Source: Streptomyces sp. NRRL S-350 (GTDB lineage: Bacteria; Actinomycetota; Actinomycetes; Streptomycetales; Streptomycetaceae). Taken from it: a stretch of 64,000 nucleotides of DNA. The notes under the pieces are model-generated. The model was given only the letters and a program-made list of their open reading frames with translations. It was not told where the DNA came from and searched no databases. The DNA is taken from the NCBI RefSeq assembly GCF_000719705.1, contig NZ_JOHO01000013.1:1-64000 (forward strand), read 5' to 3'. This document shows positions 40,150 through 49,310 of this stretch, piece by piece (the stretch's first letter is position 1; each line of letters starts with the position of its first letter). The translations under genes were made by a program, and so were the position numbers.

Positions 40150-42339
40150 TCAGGTCCCGCAAGGGTCGGCCGCGTTGATCAGCGCCCACTCGCGGTTGCC
40201 CAGCCAGCGCCGGTGCTCGGCCCGCAGCAAGGCGGCCCGGTCGTCGGGCAGCGCCAGGGCCGCCTTGCGGACGGCGCCGTCCACACGGCGGGCCAGCTGC
40301 GCGATCTCCTCCTCCAGCACCGTCCGCAGCCGCCCCTGCAGGCCGGCCCCGCCGCCCTCCACGCCCATCGACAGGGGGGTGCTCTCGATCGCGTGCAGCA
40401 TGTGCCCCAGCACCGTGTACGCCGAGTCCTTCAGGACCACCCGGGCCGCGCGCACAGCCCGCCACGCGTCACCCTGCTCCAGGACCTTCTCCAGCGACTT
40501 GAGCGTGTAGTCCAGGGCGAAGTTCCGGTCGATCCACAGCTGCGCCCACTCGGAGGCGATGCCGATCCGCCAGTCCGCGAAGTCGGCGTCCTGGCGGCCC
40601 ATCGAGGGCCGGACCGCGCCTGCCAGGCCCCGGTTCTGCACCTCCCGGGTGTACGCGGCGCCGATCAGGCACTCCATGGAGACGAGCATGTAGGAGATGC
40701 CCTGGTGGAGAGGCCGTCCGGTGGTGTACTTCGCGACGAAGGCTTCGTCGCGCACTCCGGCGACGATCTCCTCGACGGACAGGTGCGGCAGGGGGCGCAG
40801 GAGCAGGTCGGTGCGGCCCTGGAAGGTATGGGTCGCCTTCAGCTCCGGCAGAGTCATCAGATGGTCGAACGTGATGTACGTGTAGCGGGTCGGGACACCG
40901 AGTGCGGACAGGGTCCGGATCGCCAGCGCGTTCTGCTCGGAGGTCGTCTCCTTGTTGAAGCGCTCCAGGATGGAGTCGACGCCGGACTCGACGCCGAACA
41001 GGCACCGTCGCAGGCCCCGCTCGACCAGCTCCCGCCACATGGCCGCCCTCTCCACGTGCCAGTCCTTGTCGTGGTCGGGGTGCACGACCTGCTCGATGCG
41101 GCAGCTGGTTTCCCACTGGAATCCGGCGTCGTTAATCGTGCCGGCCACTGCCAGCGCCCTGGGGACGGCGTCCGGACCGCGGCCGACGTACTCCTCGTCC
41201 ACCACGTACAGGACGCGGCTGGTGTCGGGGTGGCGGTCGAAGACCAAGCCGACCTCGTGCAGGAACCACGGGAGCAGGTTGGCGTTCGCCCCTGCCCACT
41301 TCCCCTTGTGGTCGCGGGGGCAGAACGAGCACGCGCTGACACAGCCGCGCGAGCATTCGGCCTGGGCGACCCCGTGGCAGTCCAGGGTGGCGTCCAGCAG
41401 GTCGAGCTCGGGCAGCAGGTCGCTCTCCTCGCTGCGGGCCGCGGCCGGCCGGGCGGTGCGGCGGATCGCCAACGTGCCTTCTCCGCGCGCGGCGCCCTGG
41501 TAGCCGATGCCCGGGATCTCCTCGCGGGTGATGTCGCCGTGCCAGTGCGCGAGGATGCCGCGGATCGTCGGCGCCCCCGCGCCCCGGGCTATCAGCAGCT
41601 TCGGGTAGGCGTCCAGGAGCTGCTTCTCGTTGCGGACGGTGAGGCTTCCGCCGGCCACGACCAGCGGGGGCTCGGGCAGCGAGTAGGCCGCGTCCAGTAC
41701 CTCCACCATCAGGTCGTGCTGCCCGAACGTCGCGGAGATGCCGAGGATGTCGGGGGTGTTGTCGGCGATTTCCTTGAGCAGGTCGGGCAGCGTCACGCCG
41801 AGCTGCATGTCCATCAGCTCGGTGGTGCCCATGAGGGTGGAGCGCGAGCCCCGGGCGACGTCGCTGATCCCCAGGGGGAATCGCGGCAGCGGGAAGAACT
41901 CGGGGTGGTACAGCGCTGCCAGGAGCAGCCGCGGCCGTGACAGTCGGGTGACGGCGTACTCGTCCAGGTCCGCGAGCGAGAGCCACGAGTCAGGGTCGTC
42001 GAGTTCGATGTGGCCGGTGAGCCACGCGGGCCAGTGGCGGCTGTCGTGGCCCTGTCCGGAGAGGTCGGCGACGGCCCAGCGGCTGTCGGGGCGCTCGATG
42101 AGGACGAGGCGGCGGTCCAGGGTGCCGGTGACGCGCACGCGGCCGGCGAGGCCGCCGAGGTGGGTCTCCAGGTGCCGACGCAGCTCGTTGGGCCGGGTCC
42201 GGCAGGTGTCGGCCTCGGCCGCGGCCCGGTGGTGGTCGGCGCCCGGGGCGACTGCCTCCAGGAGGGGGGTCAGCCTGTCGGCCAGCGGGCCGGGCGTCAG
42301 CCGGTGCGGTAACGGCTGGGACTCTTGGGTGTTGGACAT
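40150..42339 (-). CDS. B12-binding-type radical SAM enzyme, 729 aa
   Basis: A central part (about 195-265: ILGISATFGQHDLMVEVL, then VVAGGSLTV) resembles the Rossmann-like B12-binding domain. The CxxxCxxC cluster for the 4Fe-4S centre is Cys333, Cys337 and Cys340 in GCVSACSFC; radical SAM barrel elements follow (YVVDEEYVG, FGVESGVDSILERF). The C-terminal 200 residues are helical. Class B enzymes of this kind methylate unreactive carbons or rearrange them. CGGAGG precedes ATG 42339. It is 173 bases downstream of the HAD gene and is probably the largest catalytic piece of the cluster. Confidence 0.9.
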   Translation of the reverse strand: MSNTQESQPLPHRLTPGPLADRLTPLLEAVAPGADHHRAAAEADTCRTRPNELRRHLETHLGGLAGRVRVTGTLDRRLVLIERPDSRWAVADLSGQGHDSRHWPAWLTGHIELDDPDSWLSLADLDEYAVTRLSRPRLLLAALYHPEFFPLPRFPLGISDVARGSRSTLMGTTELMDMQLGVTLPDLLKEIADNTPDILGISATFGQHDLMVEVLDAAYSLPEPPLVVAGGSLTVRNEKQLLDAYPKLLIARGAGAPTIRGILAHWHGDITREEIPGIGYQGAARGEGTLAIRRTARPAAARSEESDLLPELDLLDATLDCHGVAQAECSRGCVSACSFCPRDHKGKWAGANANLLPWFLHEVGLVFDRHPDTSRVLYVVDEEYVGRGPDAVPRALAVAGTINDAGFQWETSCRIEQVVHPDHDKDWHVERAAMWRELVERGLRRCLFGVESGVDSILERFNKETTSEQNALAIRTLSALGVPTRYTYITFDHLMTLPELKATHTFQGRTDLLLRPLPHLSVEEIVAGVRDEAFVAKYTTGRPLHQGISYMLVSMECLIGAAYTREVQNRGLAGAVRPSMGRQDADFADWRIGIASEWAQLWIDRNFALDYTLKSLEKVLEQGDAWRAVRAARVVLKDSAYTVLGHMLHAIESTPLSMGVEGGGAGLQGRLRTVLEEEIAQLARRVDGAVRKAALALPDDRAALLRAEHRRWLGNREWALINAADPCGT

Positions 42340-42512
42340 CGGTCCTCCGAAAGGTAGAACGCCGCCACGGAGCCGGGGGACCGGCAGCGGCGAGGGGAGG
42401 GGACAGGAAGGTGCGGCGCCGATTCCGGCGGGCGCTGGTGTGTCGATTCGAGTCGTAATCAGGACGCGAGCGCCGAGCGGGTTCTGACCGCTCTCTCGCT
42501 GCGGGTTGGTCG

Positions 42513-43148
42513 TTATCCGCGGGCTGGTGCGAGGCACCAGGCGGCGAGGCTGGCGGGGGTGGCGAGTAGTTGGTCCGGTTGGGCGGCGGTGAGGTCCTCG
42601 AGGTTCGCGTAGCCGTAGGCGACGGCGATCGCGGTCAGGTCAGCGGCGTGGGCGTGGCGGACATCGCTGCCGGTGTCGCCGATGTACGTCCTCGCCCCGT
42701 GCCAGGTGCGCAGGAACCGGAGCTTGTCGGTCTTGCTGCCCTGCTCGTCCCTGGAGAGCAGCACGCGAGGCATCGCCTCGGTGGGCAGGTCACGGGCGAG
42801 CAGAGCGCAGACGGTGCTTCCGTGGCTGCCGGTGACCACTGCGTACCCGGGCCCGGCTGCCAGTTCGGCCAGAGGTCCCACCAGCTCTGGAATGACGCCG
42901 CGTGGCTCTTCGGCGGCGGCTTGGTCGGTCAGCTGGGCGTGGAGCTTCCAGAACCGCTCCGCGGTCTCGAAGGCGACCCAGCGGGTCAGAGAGGCGCTGA
43001 GCACGCCCTGGTAGACGACGGGGAGCTCGCCCGGGCCGGCCAGGTCAGGAAGGTCCCACAGCCCCATCTCACGGCGGGCGTCCTGGTAGCAGCGCCACGC
43101 CCGCTCGCGGGAGTCGTGCAGGACACCGTCGAAGTCGAAGACGAGCAT
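42513..43148 (-). CDS. HAD-family phosphatase, 211 aa
   Basis: All four HAD motifs are visible: FDFDGVLHDS (Asp5, Asp7), VVTGSH (Thr/Ser), a Lys in GSKTDKLRFL and GDTGSDVRHA (acidic pair). A helical cap domain (about 17-90) is present. It would dephosphorylate a small molecule. ATG 43148 shares one base with the phosphoribosyltransferase stop (TGATG), so the two are coupled. Phosphoribosyl products made by the neighbour are a natural substrate guess. Confidence 0.93.
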   Translation of the reverse strand: MLVFDFDGVLHDSRERAWRCYQDARREMGLWDLPDLAGPGELPVVYQGVLSASLTRWVAFETAERFWKLHAQLTDQAAAEEPRGVIPELVGPLAELAAGPGYAVVTGSHGSTVCALLARDLPTEAMPRVLLSRDEQGSKTDKLRFLRTWHGARTYIGDTGSDVRHAHAADLTAIAVAYGYANLEDLTAAQPDQLLATPASLAAWCLAPARG

Positions 43149-45091
43149 CAGGTCACCCCGCCCAGGGACACCACGGGCACACCGCACCAGGCAAGCAGCC
43201 CGGCGCGAGGCAACAGCCCCGGCAACTCGTCCAGCACGGTCCGGGCCTGAGGCCACGCCGACGGCGCGTCCAGCGGTGCGAGCAGCAGCACATCCCCTTC
43301 CCGTACCGGATGGAACCGGCCCCGGGCCCACCGCTCGACGGTCTTCAGCACGAGCGCCAGCTCCTCACCTGCCGGGCCGGGCCCGGCCTGGGGTGCGGGA
43401 GTGCCGCCGAAGGGCAGCCGGGGTTGCACCAGTGCTGCGGGCGGCTCCGTCCACCGGGCCACGACCGGCTCGGCCGCCCGCGGGCCGGCCGCAGCCTTGT
43501 TCAGGGTGCGCTGCAGGAGAGCGGCTGCGTCGGTCATGCCGCGCTGGAGCCGGTATGCCTCCCTGGCGGTCTCGGCCGCGCGCTGCACGTTGTAGGTCCG
43601 GGGAAGCTGCTCGCCGCGCGCTGCGCCGTAGCAAAGCACGGCCACGGCGAGCGCCTCGTGCCAGGGCTGTTCGCCGGGCAGGCGTCTGGCGAGGCTGTCG
43701 GCGACGGCGTCCAGAGAGCTGCCGAACGTGATGGTGAGCGCGGCCAGGTCGATCAGCGGGGTCAGCAGCTCGTTGTCACGGCGGTAGGCGTGGGCGAGGT
43801 GCCCCGTCTTACGGAGCCGCCCGTCAGCGTCGAGGAGCCACTTCTCCCCCTCGCACCGGTTGTCGGGTAGCCCCGGGGGGAGAACGGACAGCAGGTCGTG
43901 CAGCACCGTGGCGGCCTGGGTGCCGTCCGTACCGGTCAGGGCCTGGGCCAGCGCGAGCACTCCCGCAGGGACCGGCCTGGTGGATTCAGCGGTCTGCACC
44001 GGGAGCTGACTGGCACGGGCGAGCACGTAGTCCAGCGCCTCCTCCAGTCGGTCGGGCCCCGGCTGCGGGCCAAGCGGGGCCGTGGGAGTGACGTCTTCGC
44101 TCACCACGAGCGCGGGCGCCACGGCGAGCGTGACCGGGACGACTGGGTGCTGCAGCTCTGTGGCTGCGGCACGGGCGGAGCCGCCGAAGATCCCGGGCGG
44201 CACCCATGCTGCTACTGCCGCGTGCCGGATCCCGCCGGGCGTGCGCAGCTGGACGGCGGCCCGGGCGGGCGAGCGGCGGCGAACCCCCGGCCATGGGGCC
44301 AGGGCGGAGTTCTCCCGCCCGGGTGCGGGTGCGTCCAGGGACAGTGGCTGGTCAGCGCCAGGCCACTCGGCGTGGGCCTGAAGGTAGGCGGCCAGGGCGC
44401 CGGGATCCAGGCGGCGGGTGGACTGCCACTTCTCGCGGGGCAGCACGGTGACCGCGATGCCCGCCTTCCGCAGCGGCTGGACGTCGGCCGTGTCGAAGAC
44501 CGGTACCAGCACCTCGGCTTCGGGCGTTTCCCGGGCCAAGGCCAGCAGCGTGCGGCCGGTTAGCGGCGGGTCGTCCACCAGGAGAATCCGCCGGTTGTCG
44601 GCGTCGAGATGCTCGCCGGGTCGGACACTGGTCACCTGCACGTCGACGCCGGCGGCCTTGAGGTGGGCGGCGATCAGCGGGGCCAGGTAGGCGCCGCCGG
44701 TGCGCACGCCTGCCACGAGGACCGGTCCGGTGTCGTGCCGGGCGTCCAGCCAGGTCTGGGCCAGAACGAGCATGTCCTGCCACTCGACTCCCTGGACGGC
44801 GAGGGATGCGGGCAGCCGTACGACCGACCGGTCCGACCGGAGCCAGAGGGGCAGGCGGCCGGCGACGGGTGCGATGACGGTGTCATCACCGGCCGCGAGT
44901 AGCCGGGCCGCCCGGTAGGTCGCCTCGTGCAGCACCTGTTCGCCCGGCTGGCCGGTATCACGGCAGCGGGTCCACAGGGCGGCCAGGGACTCGTAGCAGT
45001 GCAGGGCGGGTACGGGCTGCCCCGCCCGGGACGCGAGGTCCCGGGCGAGACGGCTGATGGTGAGCGGCCGGATGGCCGTCGGCATGCTCAC
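43148..45091 (-). CDS. Phosphoribosyltransferase-domain protein, 647 aa
   Basis: The type I PRTase signature is RILLVDDPPLTGRTLLAL (about 168-185), preceded by a PVLVAGVRTGGAYLAPLIA strand-helix (123-141). Normal PRTases are about 200 aa, so more than 400 C-terminal residues are extra; they are helical with LTITFGSSLDAVADSLARRL and a Pro/Ala-rich linker near 560. The enzyme would join a base or carrier to PRPP. GTG 45091 overlaps the methyltransferase stop (GTGA). The large unassigned extension is worth noting. Confidence 0.83.
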   Translation of the reverse strand: MSMPTAIRPLTISRLARDLASRAGQPVPALHCYESLAALWTRCRDTGQPGEQVLHEATYRAARLLAAGDDTVIAPVAGRLPLWLRSDRSVVRLPASLAVQGVEWQDMLVLAQTWLDARHDTGPVLVAGVRTGGAYLAPLIAAHLKAAGVDVQVTSVRPGEHLDADNRRILLVDDPPLTGRTLLALARETPEAEVLVPVFDTADVQPLRKAGIAVTVLPREKWQSTRRLDPGALAAYLQAHAEWPGADQPLSLDAPAPGRENSALAPWPGVRRRSPARAAVQLRTPGGIRHAAVAAWVPPGIFGGSARAAATELQHPVVPVTLAVAPALVVSEDVTPTAPLGPQPGPDRLEEALDYVLARASQLPVQTAESTRPVPAGVLALAQALTGTDGTQAATVLHDLLSVLPPGLPDNRCEGEKWLLDADGRLRKTGHLAHAYRRDNELLTPLIDLAALTITFGSSLDAVADSLARRLPGEQPWHEALAVAVLCYGAARGEQLPRTYNVQRAAETAREAYRLQRGMTDAAALLQRTLNKAAAGPRAAEPVVARWTEPPAALVQPRLPFGGTPAPQAGPGPAGEELALVLKTVERWARGRFHPVREGDVLLLAPLDAPSAWPQARTVLDELPGLLPRAGLLAWCGVPVVSLGGVT

Positions 45092-45870
45092 GCGGCGGCC
45101 TCACGGCGGGCGACGGCGTGTACGAGGCGGCCCAGCTCGCGGTAGGGGCTGCGGGTGGAGGCGGCCCACTCCGTCTCGAGTGCTTCCTGGTACTCATCTT
45201 CGGTGGGCGTCCAGTCGTTGCGGTGGTCGTGGAAGATCCGCACGCCCTGCCACGGCAGCGGCGTGAGCTCGTTGGCCCGCGCGAGGTCGTCCAGGTGGGC
45301 GGGGGTGTCGCCGCGGGTGGTGATGCCGAGGTTGCCGACGCTGGCGGCCTGTCCGCTCTCGATCTGGGCCCGGGCCGATTCGTACCGGCCGGTCAAGGCC
45401 TCGCGCATGCCCACGGCCAGGCTGTTCTTCGTCAGGACGCTGAGGATGCCGCCGTCGGCGACGAGCCGGGCAAGGTGGGCCATGGGGGCGGCGGAGTCGG
45501 GCAGGTACATCACGACGCCGTGGCAGACAACCGCGGCGAACGCCCCGTCCTCGAACGGCAGGTTGTAGATGTCGCCGTCGGTGAGCGTCACCCGCTCGCT
45601 GATCCCGGCGGCGGCGACCCGTTGGGCCGCGGCGGCGAGCATGTCCGGGGACTTCTCCACGCCGACCACCTGGTGGCCGGCGGCCGTCAGGCGCAGCACC
45701 ATCTCGCCGTCGCCGCAGCCGACGTCCAGAACGCGGACCGACCGGTCGCCGAGCTCTGCGAGGACCCGGCGCGCGGTGAGGTCGTGCCGCAGGCGGCCGC
45801 GGCCGCCGCTGGAGTACGCGGCGTAGCCGGTCTTGACGGTGCCGAAGTCGGCGGAGGGGTCGGTGGTCAT
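45088..45870 (-). CDS. Class I SAM-dependent methyltransferase, 260 aa
   Basis: Motif I VLDVGCGDG (residues 48-56) is perfect; VVGVEKSPDML, GDIYNLPFEDGAFAAVVCHG and LVADGGILSVL give motifs II-IV of the Rossmann methyltransferase fold. A C-terminal region with WQGVRIFHDHR may contact the substrate. It transfers a methyl group from SAM to a small molecule or RNA. Both ends overlap neighbours by four bases. Confidence 0.93.
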   Translation of the reverse strand: MTTDPSADFGTVKTGYAAYSSGGRGRLRHDLTARRVLAELGDRSVRVLDVGCGDGEMVLRLTAAGHQVVGVEKSPDMLAAAAQRVAAAGISERVTLTDGDIYNLPFEDGAFAAVVCHGVVMYLPDSAAPMAHLARLVADGGILSVLTKNSLAVGMREALTGRYESARAQIESGQAASVGNLGITTRGDTPAHLDDLARANELTPLPWQGVRIFHDHRNDWTPTEDEYQEALETEWAASTRSPYRELGRLVHAVARREAAA

Positions 45871-46334
45871 GGGGTGTACTCCTTGGTCAGGGTGGGCCAG
45901 TGCTGTACGAGGTAGCGGAACGAGGGGTAGCGGTCGCCGCTGGCCAGGGCAGCGCCGGCGGATCCCGAGGGCGTGAACGTGCCTGCGCGGATGGCCTGGC
46001 GGATGCGGATCAGGCGCGGGATCCGGCTCGCCAGCTGCGGCACCCGGTCGCGGGCGTCTGCTTGCGGGAGCCAGGCCTTCAGCTGGTCGGGGCGCATCTC
46101 CTCCCACACGACGATGTCCGCGGGCACCTCGCCCAGCTGCATCGTGAGGAAGTGCGGCACGGCGGTTGTCCCGGGGGCGGCCGTGCGGTGGCCCAGCATG
46201 GTGACGGTGCCGGGGTAGCCGGTGCGCAGGGCCCTGAGATGGCGGGCGAACACGGCGTCGAGCCGACAGATCAGGCAGCCGCATACCGACCCGGTGCCGG
46301 TGAGGTCGTCAGGGGTGAAAGTCCGCTCAGGCAC
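45867..46334 (-). CDS. Unknown cluster protein, 155 aa
   Basis: The protein has CGCLIC near residue 18 (three Cys) and a mixed helical and strand fold. No family is recognised. It starts at GTG 46334, eight bases inside the end of the AdoHcy-hydrolase-like gene, and its stop overlaps the methyltransferase start (ATGA), so it is an integral part of the operon. It could be a partner subunit or carrier. Confidence 0.75.
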   Translation of the reverse strand: MPERTFTPDDLTGTGSVCGCLICRLDAVFARHLRALRTGYPGTVTMLGHRTAAPGTTAVPHFLTMQLGEVPADIVVWEEMRPDQLKAWLPQADARDRVPQLASRIPRLIRIRQAIRAGTFTPSGSAGAALASGDRYPSFRYLVQHWPTLTKEYTP

Positions 46335-47832
46335 GCCCGCCGCCGGTCGCCGGGCCGTAGAGCCGGTAGTAGTCGTCGACGATGCCGGACTCGGCGAGAA
46401 TCTCGTTGGTGGCGGCCAGGTTGTGTCCGGGCTGCAGCCGCTCATCGCCGCCGGCGAGGGCGACGGCGCCGACCGCGAGCCCGGCCAGGACCAAGTCCAC
46501 GTAGCGGTTGGACAGGGACTCGGCGTGGTGGAAGTTGATCGGCATGCCGTGCCCGAGGACAAGGACCTCCGGGCCGTCGGCCAGCTGGTAGCTGGAACCG
46601 AGCACGCCTCGGTCCGTCACGTAGGCGCTGCCCTCGCGGAGTTCGTCCAGTCCGAACTCGTAGTTCCTGCTGGTGGTGCTGACCAGGACCGCTCGCGGCG
46701 GCAGGAGCCGGGCCTGCGCGAGGCCGAAGCTGCGGCTGCCGACACAGCCGAACACTAGCCGGGGCCGGTGGGCCCGCACGAGGGCACCGAGTGAGCGGCC
46801 GGTGAGGAAGCCTTCTTCGTGCGCGGCGACCAGGCGGGTGATGTCGGCGTCGTACACGGCGACCCGCATCCGCCGGCTTTCCAGGACGCGGGCGACCTCC
46901 TGGCCGATCCGGCCGAAGCCGAGTACGAGGGCGGCCTGGCCCTCGAACTTCTCGTCCGGCAGGAGCCGCAGAGTGTTGCGGACCGCCGCGTCGGCGATGC
47001 CGTAGGACTCGATCATGCCCTTCATGTCGCTCTCGGCCACGCTGAACAGCGGCAACGGCAGCTCGAGGCCTTCGACCTTCCGGATGCCGGAGGTCGTCTG
47101 TTCCACCAGCCCGATGAAGTGACCGGCCTGGTCGGGGAGATCGCGCAGCACGACGGGTAGGACGTAGCCTCCGTCGTCCATGACCACGCTCTGCTTGCCG
47201 GCGGAGGACACGCGGGTGATGTGGTCCGCGATGCCCTCCCGCAGGTCCCGGTAGCGCCACACAGCGATGCCGTGGCGGTGAACGAGGTGGGCGTCCACGC
47301 GGTGGGTGTGCGCGTAGGGGTACTCCTTGTCGATCACGGTCATGTGCGCCGGGTCCACACCGAGGGCGAGCAGGCTGTCGACCAGGACGAGGAAGTCGCG
47401 CATGTGGTGGATCGTCAGCAGCACGCCGACGCGGGCCAGCGGCTTGTCCGGCCAGCGTTCAGCCAGGCGGCTGGTGAGCGGCAGCTCGCAGACGGCTGCG
47501 GCGATCTCGGTTGTGGTGAACGGCAGGTGCCGCGCGACCGAAAAGAAGGCCTCCGCCTCGGCGGGAGTGCCCTGTTCGAAGGTGGCGATGAGACGGTGCG
47601 CGTGCTGGGCGGCGGCGGCCGGGTCCGCGGGGGTGGCCAGGGCCAGACGCCCGCGGCCGCCGTGGACGAGGGTGCACAGCCACGACGCCGACGCCTCGTC
47701 GCGCTGCACGCTGCGCACGTCGGGGCAGGCGCTGAGGCGGGCGGCCAGATCGGCGGCCAAGCGACGGACTTCGTCCGTGCTGGCGGCGACATCGACCGCG
47801 TGGACGAGCGGCGGCTTCACGGATACGGGCAC
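46327..47832 (-). CDS. S-adenosylhomocysteine-hydrolase-like NAD-dependent protein, 501 aa
   Basis: The C-terminal 330 residues follow the AdoHcy hydrolase plan: VVMDDGG (217-222), EQTTSGIRK (244-252) in place of EETTTGV, FSVAESDMKGM, the NAD loop LVLGFGRIGQEVA (303-315) and a late Asn/His region. The first 130 residues are unrelated to the canonical enzyme. True AdoHcy hydrolases are about 430-480 aa and much closer to consensus, so this is a divergent homologue, possibly using a different nucleoside substrate. AAGGAGGG precedes GTG 47832. Confidence 0.85.
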   Translation of the reverse strand: MPVSVKPPLVHAVDVAASTDEVRRLAADLAARLSACPDVRSVQRDEASASWLCTLVHGGRGRLALATPADPAAAAQHAHRLIATFEQGTPAEAEAFFSVARHLPFTTTEIAAAVCELPLTSRLAERWPDKPLARVGVLLTIHHMRDFLVLVDSLLALGVDPAHMTVIDKEYPYAHTHRVDAHLVHRHGIAVWRYRDLREGIADHITRVSSAGKQSVVMDDGGYVLPVVLRDLPDQAGHFIGLVEQTTSGIRKVEGLELPLPLFSVAESDMKGMIESYGIADAAVRNTLRLLPDEKFEGQAALVLGFGRIGQEVARVLESRRMRVAVYDADITRLVAAHEEGFLTGRSLGALVRAHRPRLVFGCVGSRSFGLAQARLLPPRAVLVSTTSRNYEFGLDELREGSAYVTDRGVLGSSYQLADGPEVLVLGHGMPINFHHAESLSNRYVDLVLAGLAVGAVALAGGDERLQPGHNLAATNEILAESGIVDDYYRLYGPATGGGRA

Positions 47833-47879
47833 GGGGCCCTCCTTTCGGGTGGGTTCGAGTCGGTTCGGCGAAACGGGGG

Positions 47880-48743
47880 TCAGCAGTCGCGGTCGAGGCT
47901 GAAGGTGGCGCAGCGGCCGGTGACACGCATGCCGCAGGCGACGAAGTCGGCCGGGTCCTGCTGGGTCACCGCGCGCACGCCGGCCAGGCGCTGGACGGCC
48001 GCCGCCGTGTGCGCCGCGGTGATCAGCCGGCGCCTGACCTCCGGCGTCGCGGCCCACACCTCGGCCAGCAGCAGCTCACTGCCCACCTCGTTACGCTGGG
48101 CCAGACCCAGCAGCAGCGACCCGGTCGCTGGGTCCAGCAGCAGGTTCCGGGTCTGGAACCGGGCGTCGTCCCGCCACCGCCGCAGCGTGGCCCGGGCGAA
48201 CTCCTGCCCGTGGCGGCCAAGCTGCTGTGCCGATGCCGCCACGTAGGCGTCCAGATCCTCGACGCCCTCCGCAGTGACAGCGTCGAACGCACCCTCGGCC
48301 GGTATCCCGTGCAACACGGTGATGGGGTCAAGCTGGGTCCAGTCCGACCGGATGAAGAAGTCGGCGGCGCCGTCCCGGTCGGCCGGGACGTCCGTGGTCA
48401 CCAACGGCCACCGAGCCGCGCCAACCACCGTGTCCAGCAACGCCGTGCCCAGCCCGGTCCGGCGGATCGACGGGGCGACAACTGGCCCCCACAGACGTGC
48501 CCTCGTCTCGCCGGGTTCAGGCCGACGCACCGCGCACCAGCCGACCATCTCCTGACGGTCACGAGCCACCGCCAGCACCGGCGGCTCACCGGTCAGCGCG
48601 TTGGCCAGCCTGGAGCGCACCAGCGAGGGGCTGACCGGGCGGTCGTCGCTGAAACCGGCAATGCATGGCTGCGCAAGGGCGGCGAGCTCGTCGCACAGAG
48701 GGTCGTCCAACTCGTGGACTAGGCCAATCCTGGGGTCAGGCAT
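47880..48743 (-). CDS. GNAT-family acetyltransferase, 287 aa
   Basis: The acetyl-CoA motif is visible at about residues 85-105: WGPVVAPSIRRTGLGTALLD, with the Arg-x-x-Gly-Leu-Gly loop. The protein is longer than a single GNAT domain (about 150 aa), and the C-terminal half may be a second, degenerate GNAT fold. It would acetylate a small molecule or protein. It lies between the regulator gene and the AdoHcy-hydrolase-like gene. ATG 48743 or GTG 48746 fit GGGAG. Confidence 0.82.
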   Translation of the reverse strand: MPDPRIGLVHELDDPLCDELAALAQPCIAGFSDDRPVSPSLVRSRLANALTGEPPVLAVARDRQEMVGWCAVRRPEPGETRARLWGPVVAPSIRRTGLGTALLDTVVGAARWPLVTTDVPADRDGAADFFIRSDWTQLDPITVLHGIPAEGAFDAVTAEGVEDLDAYVAASAQQLGRHGQEFARATLRRWRDDARFQTRNLLLDPATGSLLLGLAQRNEVGSELLLAEVWAATPEVRRRLITAAHTAAAVQRLAGVRAVTQQDPADFVACGMRVTGRCATFSLDRDC

Positions 48744-48779
48744 CACACTCTCCCGGGAGAAATAGGTGGGAACGCTCGC

Positions 48780-49310
48780 TCATCGGCGGGGCACCTTGGA
48801 CAGCACGACGGCGGGAAACAGCGGCGAGATCGCCGACAGCAGGACCAGGTCGCAGGTGACCGCGAGGAAGGCGGCCTGCGGGCGGCGGCCGGCTCCCAGT
48901 TCCTGGACGGCCTCGGTGAGGTAGCCGTGCGCGGTGTCGCGGGCTACTTCGAGCTCGTCCGCGATCTGATCGTCGGTCAGGCCGGAGAGGAGCAGTTCCA
49001 GAGCCCTGCGTACGCGCGGCGGCATGCGCAGGCCGGCACCCGGGGCGGTCGGCATGCCGATCTCGGGTGTGGTGACCAGCCGGTAGGCGGCCGCGAGGGC
49101 CGATGCCTGGGGCAGGTGCTGCGCGCCAAGCAGGTCGCAGACTTTCTGGTCGGCGCCTCGGATGTCTTCCACCCGCAGACCTGCCTTGGCGCGCCGCCCA
49201 GCCCTCGGCCCTGGGGTGAGGACGAACCGGATGAGCCGAAGGTCGTGGTCGCCCAGTCGCGGCGCCGCGGGCATGAGCGGCGCCGCGAGCGCAGTCGTCA
49301 TCGTGCTCAC
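48780..49310 (-). CDS. LuxR-type HTH regulator, 176 aa
   Basis: Residues about 100-145 (RVRRALELLLSGLTDDQIAD followed by ELEVARDTAHGYLTEAV) form a LuxR/GerE-type DNA-binding helix-turn-helix. The N-terminal part is unassigned and there is no receiver domain. The C-terminal 25 residues are hydrophobic and could be membrane-associated. It is the first gene of the leftward enzyme cluster, coupled to the GH15 gene by GTGA, so it probably controls one or both. Confidence 0.8.
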   Translation of the reverse strand: MSTMTTALAAPLMPAAPRLGDHDLRLIRFVLTPGPRAGRRAKAGLRVEDIRGADQKVCDLLGAQHLPQASALAAAYRLVTTPEIGMPTAPGAGLRMPPRVRRALELLLSGLTDDQIADELEVARDTAHGYLTEAVQELGAGRRPQAAFLAVTCDLVLLSAISPLFPAVVLSKVPRR

